From: Streptantibioticus ferralitis
GTDB taxonomy: Bacteria; Actinomycetota; Actinomycetes; Streptomycetales; Streptomycetaceae
Direction of reading: 5' to 3'
Assembly: GCF_029223525.1 (NCBI RefSeq)
Contig: NZ_JARHTQ010000016.1
Location: forward strand, 1 to 64,000
Length of the DNA: 64,000 nucleotides
Both the position numbers and the translations under genes were made by a program. The notes beneath the pieces are model-generated. The model searched no databases. It was given only the letters and a program-made list of their open reading frames with translations, and was not told where the DNA came from. Of the stretch, positions 1 through 8,652 are shown piece after piece. How positions within the stretch are numbered: position 1 is the stretch's first letter; each line of letters opens with the position of its first letter.

Positions 1-150
1 TGTGGTCGCGGTCGTGGCGGTGGTCGCCGTTGTGGTCGCGGTCGTGGCGGTGGTCGCCGTTGTGGTCGCGGTCGTGGCGGTGGTCGCCGTTGTGGTCGCG
101 GTCGTGGCGGTGGTCGCCGTTGTGGTCCCGGTCGTGACGGTGGTCGCCGT
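1..150. repeat. 30-bp tandem repeat inside the His/Asp-rich gene
   Basis: Four exact 30-base copies (1-30, 31-60, 61-90, 91-120) and a fifth with a few substitutions (121-150). The period is ten codons, so copy number can change without breaking the frame. Degenerate half-copies continue to about 180. More copies probably lie beyond the edge. Confidence 0.95.
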
Positions 151-328
151 CATGGTCCCGGTCATGGTCGCGGTCATGGCGACCGCCGTGGTGGTGGGGG
201 TCGTCCTGGGGGCTGGACGCGGGGAACGGGTACTGGTCCGCGACCGCGGGGACAACGGCGGTGCTGGTGAGGAGCGCACTCGCGGCGACGGCGACAAGTG
301 CCCTACTGAGCTTGGACTGCAGAACCAT
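1..328 (-). CDS. Secreted His/Asp-rich repeat protein (partial, runs off left edge)
   Basis: The minus strand reads from ATG at 328 to the window edge without a stop; AGGAG lies 8 bases before the ATG. Residues 1-30 form a typical signal peptide (basic start, then an Ala/Leu/Val-rich core ending PAVA before DQYPF). The mature part begins DQYPFPASSPQDDPHHHGG and passes into decapeptides of the type NGDHRHDRDH, repeated about five times before the edge. Half of each repeat is His or Asp, so metal or cation binding outside the cell is a reasonable inference, but no known domain is recognised. The forward frame over the same bases gives a Val/Ala-only string and is a shadow. Nearest neighbour is an unrelated membrane-protein gene on the same strand, 269 bases upstream; that gap holds no gene I can see. 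Confidence 0.72.
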   Translation of the reverse strand, partial: MVLQSKLSRALVAVAASALLTSTAVVPAVADQYPFPASSPQDDPHHHGGRHDRDHDRDHDGDHRHDRDHNGDHRHDRDHNGDHRHDRDHNGDHRHDRDHNGDHRHDRDH

Positions 329-597
329 CTGCTCAACTCCTGGGAGGGAAGGTCTGGCTGGCCTGTCTCCGACCCATGCCGATATGGGGGTTTACAGGCA
401 GTTGGATGCGGAATGTCCGTCCTGGTGCACACCGAAGCTAGTTCGCGGCTGGCCGTATCCAGCCCAGGGCCCTATGTGATAGGCCGATTAACCACCCGTC
501 TGCGGAGTACGCGCAGGTCAGTGCGGGCAGGCCAGATCCCCGTCTGGCGGCTCTGGCATGTCGGTATCAGTGCCGCCCGGCGGGTACGCCGTGGAGT

Positions 598-1506
598 TCA
601 GCCGCGCTCGGCGTCCGGGTCGCCGACGTCGCGGCTGCCGAAGTCGCGGCTGCTGAAGTCCGGGCTCGTGTAGTGCGGGCTGCTGAACCGGGGCGGGCCG
701 GAGTCCGGCTCCTCGCCGCCCGGGCTGGAGAAGCCGGGGCGTGAGTAGCCCAGTCCGTGCGGCATACGAGGATCGCCGTCCTCGTCGTCCGTCAGCTCGC
801 GCCGCGGTCGCCCCGTGCCGTCAGAGCGGGAACTCGGCAGCCTGGCGGCGGAGTCGGCACGCGCGCTGCCGGCCTGCGCTTCGCGGAGGAACGGCAGCAT
901 GCCGCGCTCCATCAACGCCGTCAGCCAGGCGTCCTTTGCCGCCATGACCTCGGCCGGGTCCTCGTGGCGCGTCGCCCGGATCGCCGACGAGCCGTCGCGC
1001 AACGCGGTCAGCACGAGGCCGACCGTGCCCGCCAGCACCCCGGCACCGGCGACCGCGAGGAACAGCCAGCCCGCGGTGCGCAGCGGCGCCGCTATCGCGG
1101 GCTCCGGATCCATCGCCGCCAGTACGTATCCGACCAGCAGGAAGATCAGCGCGGCGGTACCGGCCAGGATCGGCGTGAGGACCGCGACGATCGCGAACAG
1201 ACCGGCGCCCGCCGAGGTGTCGCCCGCGCCGCCGCCCGCCGTGGCGTGCCGGTTGTCGCCGCGCGGCGGACCGGGAACGGGGGCGCGCAGCGACTCGCGG
1301 ACCGCCAGGTAGTGGTCGTACTCGGCGGCGGCGCACGCCGATATCGCGGCGATGGCACTAAGGGCCATGGCGCGGAGCTGCTCAGAGCTGAGCCGCGTTC
1401 CATTGGCGGCGGGCGCGTCCGCCGCCGCTCGCAGCGCCTCGTCGAGGACCCGCTCGAACTCCGGGCGGTCTTCGGTCAGCAGGTGCGGAGCGCTGTTCAT
1501 GTACAT
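598..1506 (-). CDS. Two-helix membrane protein of unknown function with FSSP-rich tail
   Basis: 302 residues from ATG 1506 (GGAG 9 bases upstream; a longer reading frame exists but its extra N-terminus is Arg/Pro-rich and looks untranslated). The first ~110 residues are soluble and Ala-rich, followed by two hydrophobic segments (beginning FAIVAVLTPILAG and AGWLFLAVAGAGVLAG), then a cytoplasmic stretch with DAWLTALMERGMLPFLREA. The C-terminal ~50 residues are low complexity with repeated FSSP/FSSR units (PGFSSP, PRFSSP, PDFSSRDFGSRD). I do not recognise a family function; similar Streptomyces proteins are annotated only as membrane proteins. The stretch 1507-1738 upstream is non-coding. Confidence 0.7.
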   Translation of the reverse strand: MYMNSAPHLLTEDRPEFERVLDEALRAAADAPAANGTRLSSEQLRAMALSAIAAISACAAAEYDHYLAVRESLRAPVPGPPRGDNRHATAGGGAGDTSAGAGLFAIVAVLTPILAGTAALIFLLVGYVLAAMDPEPAIAAPLRTAGWLFLAVAGAGVLAGTVGLVLTALRDGSSAIRATRHEDPAEVMAAKDAWLTALMERGMLPFLREAQAGSARADSAARLPSSRSDGTGRPRRELTDDEDGDPRMPHGLGYSRPGFSSPGGEEPDSGPPRFSSPHYTSPDFSSRDFGSRDVGDPDAERG

Positions 1507-1738
1507 CCCCCGATGCTCCGTTCCCCTCCGGCCTGCCCTGGACCGTCCTGGTACCGGGGTGGTTGGTCGGAAGCGGAGGCGAGCGTGTGACGGATAACCC
1601 GATGGTAGAGCGCGGCACTGACACGGTGACAGAGTGTTTACAGAAATCGGCTGCTCAGGGTCGCCTTCCAACGGCGAGGTGTTGCCCGGCTCGCGAAGAT
1701 TGCCCCCTGCCAGTCTGTATTCGATGAGTTGCCAAAAC

Positions 1739-3091
1739 CTATACGTCGAGCGGTAGTTGGGCCACCAGTAGCTTGCCCTCCATCGTCACTCCGCCGTCCA
1801 TCGCGACCGCGAGGTCGTCGGCGTAGACATGCGGCCCGGAGACCGCCGGGGCACTGCCCTCGCCGCCGTCCTCGGTGCCGACCTCGCCCAGCAGGTACGG
1901 GATGGGGCTGTGGCCGTGGACGACGCGCTCTCCGCCGTAGGCGTCGAGGAGCTCGCGTGCCGCAAGGGTGCCCGTGTCGCCGCGGAAGGCGAAGCGCTTG
2001 GTGAACTTGCGGAACAGCTCCCAGCATTCGTCGGCGTCCGCACGCTGGAGCACACCGGTCACCGCGTCGTTGACCGCGTCGATGCTGGTGCCGTACTCCA
2101 GGTACGCGGTGGTGTCCGAGTGCAGCAGCAGATGGTCGTCCTCCAGCGCCACCGCGTCCAGGCGTGACATCCAGGCCACATGGTGGTCCTGGAGCCGTTC
2201 CATGTCGCTGGGCTGCCCGCCGTTGAGCCGCCAGGCGGCGAGGAAGGACGCGGTGCCCGCGGCGGAGTTGACGGGGGTGTCGTCGAACCTCTTGGCGCCG
2301 ATCAGCAGCAGTTCATGGTTGCCCATCAACGCCTTGGTGTAGCCGCCCGCGGCGGCCGCCTCGGCGGACAGCTGCATCACCAGGTCGATGACGCCGATGC
2401 CGTCCGGACCGCGATCGGTGAAATCACCGAGGAACCACAGCCTCGCCCGGCCCGCCGACCAGTGCCCCTCGGCGTCGATGAGCCCCTCGGCGTGCAGCGC
2501 GGCGCGCAACTCGTCGAGGTAGCCGTGGACGTCGCCCACCACGTACAGCGGTCCGGGCGGCCCGTCCTCCGGCTCGGTCACCGTCTCCAGCTGGACGGTC
2601 GGCGTGTACTCGGCGGACTTGACCACGGGCAGGTCGCGCGCGGTCGGCGTGTAGTCGACGGCGGGCGGCGCGGCCGGAGCCGCGGACTGCGCCTGCGGGA
2701 AGCCGGGCGCGGCCGGGGTGCCGGCGAGTCCGGGTGCCATCGGTGCCCCCAGCGGAAGGCCCTGGCCGGTCAGCCCCCGGCCGGTCAGGGCGGACGCGCC
2801 GGACGCACCAGGGAAACCGGACGACGGGATCACCGGAAAGGCGGTCGCCTCCTCGAACACGGTCGGGCCGTCCGGAGACGCCGGCGTGCCCTGCGGATAC
2901 CCGGGCGCGGGCGGTAGCTCCACGCCCGGCGGAAGGACAGGCTCGGCCGGGCGCCAGCTCACCGGCGCACTCACTCCGGGCGTTACGGGTTCCTGACCGG
3001 CCCCCTGAGTCATCGACCCCTCCACCATCGCGCCGCCGTGCACCGCCGCCGCGCCCTGCGCGGCCTGCGCCGACGCGTCCTCCGGTGTCAT
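1739..3091 (-). CDS. PPP-family serine/threonine-type metallophosphatase with long disordered N-terminus
   Basis: 450 residues from ATG 3091; a further in-frame ATG at 3163 would add 24 residues and cannot be excluded because neither has a strong ribosome site. Residues 1-180 are Pro/Gly/Ala-rich and probably disordered. The catalytic domain then shows the full two-metal signature: GDVHG at 186-190, GDFTDRG at 222-228, GNHE at 257-260 and a late VVHGHSP. This matches the calcineurin-like PPP fold (protein phosphatases and diadenosine-tetraphosphatase relatives), with Thr replacing the common Val before DRG. Substrate is unknown. It stands alone; a LacI gene follows 142 bases upstream on the same strand. 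Confidence 0.85.
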   Translation of the reverse strand: MTPEDASAQAAQGAAAVHGGAMVEGSMTQGAGQEPVTPGVSAPVSWRPAEPVLPPGVELPPAPGYPQGTPASPDGPTVFEEATAFPVIPSSGFPGASGASALTGRGLTGQGLPLGAPMAPGLAGTPAAPGFPQAQSAAPAAPPAVDYTPTARDLPVVKSAEYTPTVQLETVTEPEDGPPGPLYVVGDVHGYLDELRAALHAEGLIDAEGHWSAGRARLWFLGDFTDRGPDGIGVIDLVMQLSAEAAAAGGYTKALMGNHELLLIGAKRFDDTPVNSAAGTASFLAAWRLNGGQPSDMERLQDHHVAWMSRLDAVALEDDHLLLHSDTTAYLEYGTSIDAVNDAVTGVLQRADADECWELFRKFTKRFAFRGDTGTLAARELLDAYGGERVVHGHSPIPYLLGEVGTEDGGEGSAPAVSGPHVYADDLAVAMDGGVTMEGKLLVAQLPLDV

Positions 3092-3233
3092 CCGCCCATC
3101 ATAGGAATGCCGCTCTCGCGTTGCGACGCACCTGCCACCTGCCAATTGGGGCGGAGCGGACAATATCCGTGAAATTGTCTGCCCGCTGGCTCCAGGACAC
3201 CCCGCAGACGCCTGCCGGACCGTCGAATTCCGT

Positions 3234-4331
3234 TCAATCGTTCTCCGGGGAGCGCGGCGGACTCACCGTGGTTCGTGGTGAACGCCGCTGCGAGGAGGCC
3301 CGGACGATCAGATCGGTCGGCATGACCTGAGCCACCGGTCGGCCGGAGCCCACCCCCTCAATAGCGTCGATCAGCAGTTGCACGACCGCGGTGCCGATCC
3401 GGCCCGGCTTGAGGGAAAGCGTGCTGATCGGCGGCTCGGTGGTGGCGTACGCCGCACGTTCACTGCAGCAGACCAGCAGCAGATCCTCGGGGACGCGCAG
3501 CCCGTACCGCCTGGCCGCGGCGAGCAGGTCGGTGCCGTTGGGGTCGAACAGACCGTAGACGGCGTCGGGACGGTCGGGCCTGGCGAGCAGCCGGTCGGCG
3601 GCGACCGCGCCGGCGCAGGGGTCGTGTGCCGGGTAGGACTCGTACACCGGTTCCTGGCCCACCCGCTCGCACCAGTCGAGGTACGCGGTGGTCGACAGGC
3701 GGGTGTACGTGTCGGTGCTGGTGCCGGTGAGTAGGCCGATACGACGAGCGCCAGCGTCCGCGAGATGGTCGAGGATGCCGAGAACAGCCTGTTCGTGATC
3801 GTTGTCGACCCAGGCGTGCACCGGAAGATTGCCCGCCGGGCGACCGTCGCTGACCACGGGGATGCCCTGCCGGACCAGATCGGCCACCACCGGGTCGTGG
3901 TCGGACGGATCGATGACCACCGTGCCGTCCAGCGCCACATTGCTCCAGACATCGTGGCGGGAGGACGCGGGCAGGATCACCAGGGCGTAACCGCGGGCCA
4001 GAGCGGCGGAGGTGGCGGCGCGGGCCATCTCCGCGAAGTAGGCGAACTCGGTGAAGGTGAAAGGTTCTTCCCCGTACGTCGTCACCGTGAGGCCGATCAG
4101 CCCCGATCTACCCGTGCGCAGGGTGCGGGCTGCGGCAGACGGGCGATAGCCCAGTCGGTTCGCGACCTCGCGGACGTGTCGACGGGTAGCGTCGGGCAGA
4201 CGGCCTTTGCCGTTGAGTGCGTCGGAGACAGTGGTGATCGAGACCCCGGCCGCGGCGGCCACGTCCCGGATCCCCGCTCGCTCCAGCCGGCGCCCGGACC
4301 GGCTCGCCTGGTGGTTACCTGCTGCTGTCAT
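3234..4331 (-). CDS. LacI-family transcriptional regulator
   Basis: 365 residues from ATG 4331. The N-terminal helix-turn-helix (about 20-66) reads IRDVAAAAGVSITTVSDALNGKGRLPDATR, with the hinge-helix-like GYRPSAAARTLRTGRSGLIG following. The rest is a periplasmic-binding-protein-like sensor domain ending in the dimer segment LKPGRIGTAVVQLLIDAI. LacI proteins repress or activate genes in response to a small ligand, often a sugar. It diverges from hisC, with 372 bases between them, so either autoregulation or control of that region is possible. The open frame continues far upstream through hisC, but that part is antisense and not coding. Confidence 0.88.
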   Translation of the reverse strand: MTAAGNHQASRSGRRLERAGIRDVAAAAGVSITTVSDALNGKGRLPDATRRHVREVANRLGYRPSAAARTLRTGRSGLIGLTVTTYGEEPFTFTEFAYFAEMARAATSAALARGYALVILPASSRHDVWSNVALDGTVVIDPSDHDPVVADLVRQGIPVVSDGRPAGNLPVHAWVDNDHEQAVLGILDHLADAGARRIGLLTGTSTDTYTRLSTTAYLDWCERVGQEPVYESYPAHDPCAGAVAADRLLARPDRPDAVYGLFDPNGTDLLAAARRYGLRVPEDLLLVCCSERAAYATTEPPISTLSLKPGRIGTAVVQLLIDAIEGVGSGRPVAQVMPTDLIVRASSQRRSPRTTVSPPRSPEND

Positions 4332-4561
4332 GGCAGGCCGATAGTAGGGCTCGGGGGGTCTGGTGGCGGAGGCTGGCGAGCGGCGTTGGGCAGTGACGTT
4401 TCTGTATATGGGCAAGGCGGGTCTCCCCTTGAAATGCCAGGCAGAACAAGGGATTTGGACTCTTTGGTTGGCCATACGGTCCGGTCGATTCGCCGTGTGG
4501 TCCAGTTTGCCGGGGCGCCTCACCTCACCTGTACGAGTGATGCGCGCCAGGGCGCACGCCA

Positions 4562-4575
4562 CCGGCGTACGCCGG
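4562..4575. promoter_or_regulatory. Palindrome CCGGCGTACGCCGG in the lacI-hisC divergent region
   Basis: A perfect 14-base palindrome lies in the 372-base gap (4332-4703) between the divergent LacI and hisC genes, with a second near-palindrome GGGGCATATGACCCC immediately beside it (4574-4588). Position fits an operator for the LacI protein, but the centre is TA rather than the usual CG, so this is only a candidate. No gene is seen in the gap. Confidence 0.35.
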
Positions 4576-4703
4576 GGCATATGACCCCTCCCGTTCGGTG
4601 CACGCCCCCTCGTAGGGTGTGAGCAGCCGCTGAGTACGGCGTGGGAGTACGGGACGACCACTGGCGGGCGCCCGTACGACGGGATGGTCGAGGAGGACCT
4701 ACG

Positions 4704-5786
4704 GTGACAGAAGCACAACCCAGGCTCCGTGCCGCACTGCGCGGCATCCCTGTGTACAAGCCGGGCAAGCCCGCGGTCTCCGCGACCGGCGCGCCCGTCT
4801 ACAAGCTGTCCTCCAACGAGAACCCGTACGCCCCGTTGCCCGGCGTCATGGAGACGGTGACCAACGCCGCGCAGTCCTTCAACCGCTACCCGGACATGGC
4901 GTGCGCCGGGCTCACCGCCGAGCTGGCGAAGCGCTTCGACGTACCGGAGAGCCACATCGCGACCGGCACCGGCTCGGTGGGCGTGGCCCAGCAGCTGCTG
5001 CAGGCCACCTCGGGCCCCGGCGACGAGGTGATCTACGCATGGCGGTCGTTCGAGGCGTACCCGATCATCACGCAGGTCGCCGGTGCGACCTCGGTACCGG
5101 TGCCGCTGACCGACGGCGAGGTGCACGATCTCGACGCGATGCTGGCCGCGGTCACCGACCGCACCCGGCTGATCTTCGTGTGCAATCCCAACAACCCGAC
5201 CGGGACCGTGGTGCGCCGCGCGGAGCTGGAGCGGTTCCTCGACCGGGTGCCGTCCGATGTGCTGGTCGTGCTGGACGAGGCGTACCGCGAGTTCATCCGC
5301 GACCCGCAGGTGCCGGACGGCACCGAGCTCTACCGGGACCGCCCCAACGTCTGTGTGCTGCGTACCTTCTCCAAGGCGTACGGGCTGGCCGGGCTGCGGG
5401 TCGGCTTCGCCATCGCGCATGAACCGGTGGCGGCGGCGCTGCGGCAGACCGCGGTGCCGTTCGGGGTGAGCCAGCTCGCCCAGGACGCGGCGGTCGCGTC
5501 GCTGCGCTCGGAGGAGGCGCTGCTGGAGCGGGTGGACTCGCTCGTCGCGGAGCGCACCCGGGTGTACGAGGCGCTGACCGAGCAGGGTTGGACGGTGCCG
5601 GAGACGCAGGCGAACTTCGTCTGGCTGCGGCTCGGCGACCGCACGCTGGACTTCGCGGCGGCCTGCGAGCGCGCGGGAGTCGTGGTGCGGCCGTTCCAGG
5701 GCGAGGGCATCCGGGCGACGATCGGCGAGCGGGAGGCCAACGACCTGTTCCTGCGGGCGGCGGCGGAGTTCCGCAAGGAGCTGTAG
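4704..5786 (+). CDS. hisC: Histidinol-phosphate / aromatic aminotransferase
   Basis: 360 residues from GTG 4704, chosen because AGGAGG sits at 4691-4696, 7 bases upstream; longer frames lack this. It is a fold-type I PLP aminotransferase of the HisC family: [12 protein letters not shown] near the N-terminus, [21 protein letters not shown] with the PLP-pyridine Asp, and the Schiff-base lysine in [19 protein letters not shown]. HisC converts imidazole-acetol phosphate to histidinol phosphate; many actinobacterial homologues outside the his operon act on phenylpyruvate or other aromatic keto acids instead, and here no other his genes are nearby. A strong hairpin follows it, separating it from cydA. 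Confidence 0.88.
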   Translation: MTEAQPRLRAALRGIPVYKPGKPAVSATGAPVYKLSSNENPYAPLPGVMETVTNAAQSFNRYPDMACAGLTAELAKRFDVPESHIATGTGSVGVAQQLLQATSGPGDEVIYAWRSFEAYPIITQVAGATSVPVPLTDGEVHDLDAMLAAVTDRTRLIFVCNPNNPTGTVVRRAELERFLDRVPSDVLVVLDEAYREFIRDPQVPDGTELYRDRPNVCVLRTFSKAYGLAGLRVGFAIAHEPVAAALRQTAVPFGVSQLAQDAAVASLRSEEALLERVDSLVAERTRVYEALTEQGWTVPETQANFVWLRLGDRTLDFAAACERAGVVVRPFQGEGIRATIGEREANDLFLRAAAEFRKEL

Positions 5787-5832
5787 GGCGCCGCCAGGCG
5801 GAACAACGGACGAATCGCCGCGCGGACGACCA

Positions 5833-5857
5833 GGGGCGCGCCATTTCGGCGCGCCCC
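5833..5857 (+). terminator. Hairpin terminator after hisC
   Basis: GGGGCGCGCC, loop ATTTC, then GGCGCGCCCC: a perfect 10-bp stem 46 bases after the hisC stop, without a T tract, as is usual in Streptomyces. It insulates hisC from the cyd promoter. Confidence 0.75.
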
Positions 5858-5932
5858 CGGTGCGTTCCGGCGCCCTTACGGTGAGCGCGCGAACGGCCAC
5901 GTCAGCCGTGTGAAGAGGGTCACCCACCCCCC

Positions 5933-5963
5933 TGTCAAGAGCTCAAAACGGCTGAGTAATAAT
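5933..5963 (+). promoter_or_regulatory. Likely cyd operon promoter
   Basis: TGTCAA (5933-5938) and an AT-rich TAATAAT (5957-5963), about 18 bases apart, sit just upstream of the Rex operator. This is an unusually AT-rich patch for the window. A start site here would put the Rex site at or just after the transcription start, where repressor binding would block elongation or initiation. Hexamers are only approximate. Confidence 0.5.
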
Positions 5964-5973
5964 TGCTTGTGAA

Positions 5974-5989
5974 TGTGAACGCGTTCACA
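5974..5989. promoter_or_regulatory. Rex operator (ROP) of the cyd operon
   Basis: TGTGAACGCGTTCACA is a perfect 16-base palindrome and matches the Streptomyces Rex consensus TGTGAACGCNTTCACA at every position. Rex binds DNA when NAD+ is abundant and releases it when NADH rises, so this predicts induction of the bd oxidase under oxygen limitation. It lies 35 bases before the cydA GTG. Confidence 0.92.
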
Positions 5990-6023
5990 AGCTCACCCGC
6001 GCCCCAAGGTAAGGAGACGCGAC

Positions 6024-7604
6024 GTGGATCTGGCTCTCGCCCCGGAGACTCTGGCGCGGTGGCAGTTCGGCATCACGACCGTCTACCACTTCCTCTTCGT
6101 CCCGCTCACCATCAGCCTGTCCGCCATCACCGCCGGGTTCGAGACGGCGTACGTGCGGACCGGCAAGCTGAAGTACTTCCACGCCACCAAGTTCTGGGGA
6201 AAGCTCTTCCTCATCAACATCGCGATGGGCGTGGTCACGGGCATCGTGCAGGAGTTCCAGTTCGGTATGAACTGGTCGGACTACTCGCGGTTCGTCGGTG
6301 ATGTCTTCGGTGCACCGCTCGCCATGGAGGCGCTGATCGCCTTCTTCTTCGAGTCCACCTTCATCGGACTGTGGATCTTCGGCTGGGACAAGCTGCCGAA
6401 GAAGCTGCACTGCGCGTGCATTTGGATCGTCTCCGTCGGCACGCTGCTGTCCGCGTACTTCATCCTCGCCGCCAACTCCTGGATGCAGCACCCCAACGGC
6501 TACCAGATCAACCCGCACACCGGACGGGCCGAACTCACCAGCATCTGGACGGTGCTCACCCAAAACACCGCGCTCGTGCAGGCCTTCCACACGCTCACCG
6601 CCTCCTTCCTCACCGGCGCCGCGTTCGTCGTGGGCATCGCCTCGTTCCACCTGTGGAAGGCCAAGCGCCAGCAGACCGCGGGCGAGACCGTCACGGAGAA
6701 GGACCGCAAACGGATCGGCGCGATGCGCAGCTCACTGCGGACCGGCCTGGTCCTCGCGGTCATCGCCGGACTCGGCACCGCCGTCAGCGGTGACAGCCTC
6801 GGCAAGGTGATGTTCGAACAGCAGCCGATGAAGATGGCGGCGGCCGAAGCGCTCTGGGACACCCAGGCACCCGCGCCCTTCTCGGTCTTCGCGGTCGGCG
6901 ATGTCAACAAGGGCCACAACACCGTCGAGCTGTCCGTTCCCGGAATCCTGTCCTTCCTCGCACACAGCAACTTCCACGAGGCCGTACCCGGCATCAACGA
7001 CGTGGCCAAGCAGGAGGCGGCCAGGTACGGCGGCAAGCCGGACGACTACATCCCCAACATCTTCGTCACCTTCTGGGGCTTCCGGTTGATGATCGGCTTC
7101 GGGATGACCTCGTTCGTCGCCGGACTGGTCGGACTGTGGACCACCCGCAGGAAGCGCTGGCTCGCGCCGGAGTTCCGCACCGGTGACGAGGAGGTGCCGC
7201 GGCTGATGCTCACGCCCAAGCGGGAGATGAGCACGCTCTTCACCAAGTGGTCCTGGCGCATCGGCATCCTCACCATGGGCTTCCCGCTGATCGCCAACTC
7301 CTTCGGCTGGATCTTCACCGAGATGGGACGGCAGCCGTGGGTGGTCTACGGGTTGATGAAGACCCGCAACGCGGTCTCCCCCGGCGTCAGCCACACCGAC
7401 GTCATCATCTCGATGTCGGTCTTCACCGTGCTCTACGCGATCCTCGCGGTCATCGAGGTACGGCTGATGGTCCGCTACGCCAAGGCGGGACCGGCCACCG
7501 ACGAGCGGCCCCCGGCGCGTGACCCACGGCTGCGCGGCCCGTCCGGCGGCGCGGGCGGCGGCGAGGACGCCGAGTCCGACAAGCCCCTGGCCTTCGCCTA
7601 CTGA
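6024..7604 (+). CDS. cydA: Cytochrome bd quinol oxidase subunit I, short Q-loop type
   Basis: 526 residues from GTG 6024, AAGGAG at 6011-6016. CydA binds the three hemes and oxidises quinol at the outer face of the membrane. Heme ligands are visible: His22 in TTVYHFLFVP, His189 in VQAFHTLTAS and Met356 in GFRLMIGFG. The spacing His22-His189 (167) equals that of the E. coli ligands, while His189-Met356 is about 40 residues shorter than the E. coli interval, which indicates the short (S-type) Q-loop common in actinobacteria. GRQPW is present near residue 434. The C-terminal ~35 residues are a hydrophilic Gly/Pro/Asp tail. cydB follows after 33 bases, in one operon under Rex. Confidence 0.97.
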   Translation: MDLALAPETLARWQFGITTVYHFLFVPLTISLSAITAGFETAYVRTGKLKYFHATKFWGKLFLINIAMGVVTGIVQEFQFGMNWSDYSRFVGDVFGAPLAMEALIAFFFESTFIGLWIFGWDKLPKKLHCACIWIVSVGTLLSAYFILAANSWMQHPNGYQINPHTGRAELTSIWTVLTQNTALVQAFHTLTASFLTGAAFVVGIASFHLWKAKRQQTAGETVTEKDRKRIGAMRSSLRTGLVLAVIAGLGTAVSGDSLGKVMFEQQPMKMAAAEALWDTQAPAPFSVFAVGDVNKGHNTVELSVPGILSFLAHSNFHEAVPGINDVAKQEAARYGGKPDDYIPNIFVTFWGFRLMIGFGMTSFVAGLVGLWTTRRKRWLAPEFRTGDEEVPRLMLTPKREMSTLFTKWSWRIGILTMGFPLIANSFGWIFTEMGRQPWVVYGLMKTRNAVSPGVSHTDVIISMSVFTVLYAILAVIEVRLMVRYAKAGPATDERPPARDPRLRGPSGGAGGGEDAESDKPLAFAY

Positions 7605-7637
7605 CCGGCGTACGGCAGAGATCGGGAGAGAACGACC

Positions 7638-8645
<1,008 letters not shown>

Positions 8646-8652
8646 GGTCACC

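Noticed and set aside
2-673. Long forward frame beginning with Val/Ala-only sequence
   Set aside because: It is the wrong strand of the His/Asp repeat gene; the reverse frame has a signal peptide and ribosome site.
4704-5786. Assignment of hisC to a histidine operon
   Set aside because: No other his gene is adjacent, so only the family call is kept and an aromatic aminotransferase role remains open.
4332-5927. Minus-strand frame extending the LacI gene across hisC
   Set aside because: It is antisense to a well-supported PLP enzyme and has Arg-rich shadow composition; LacI homology starts at 4331.
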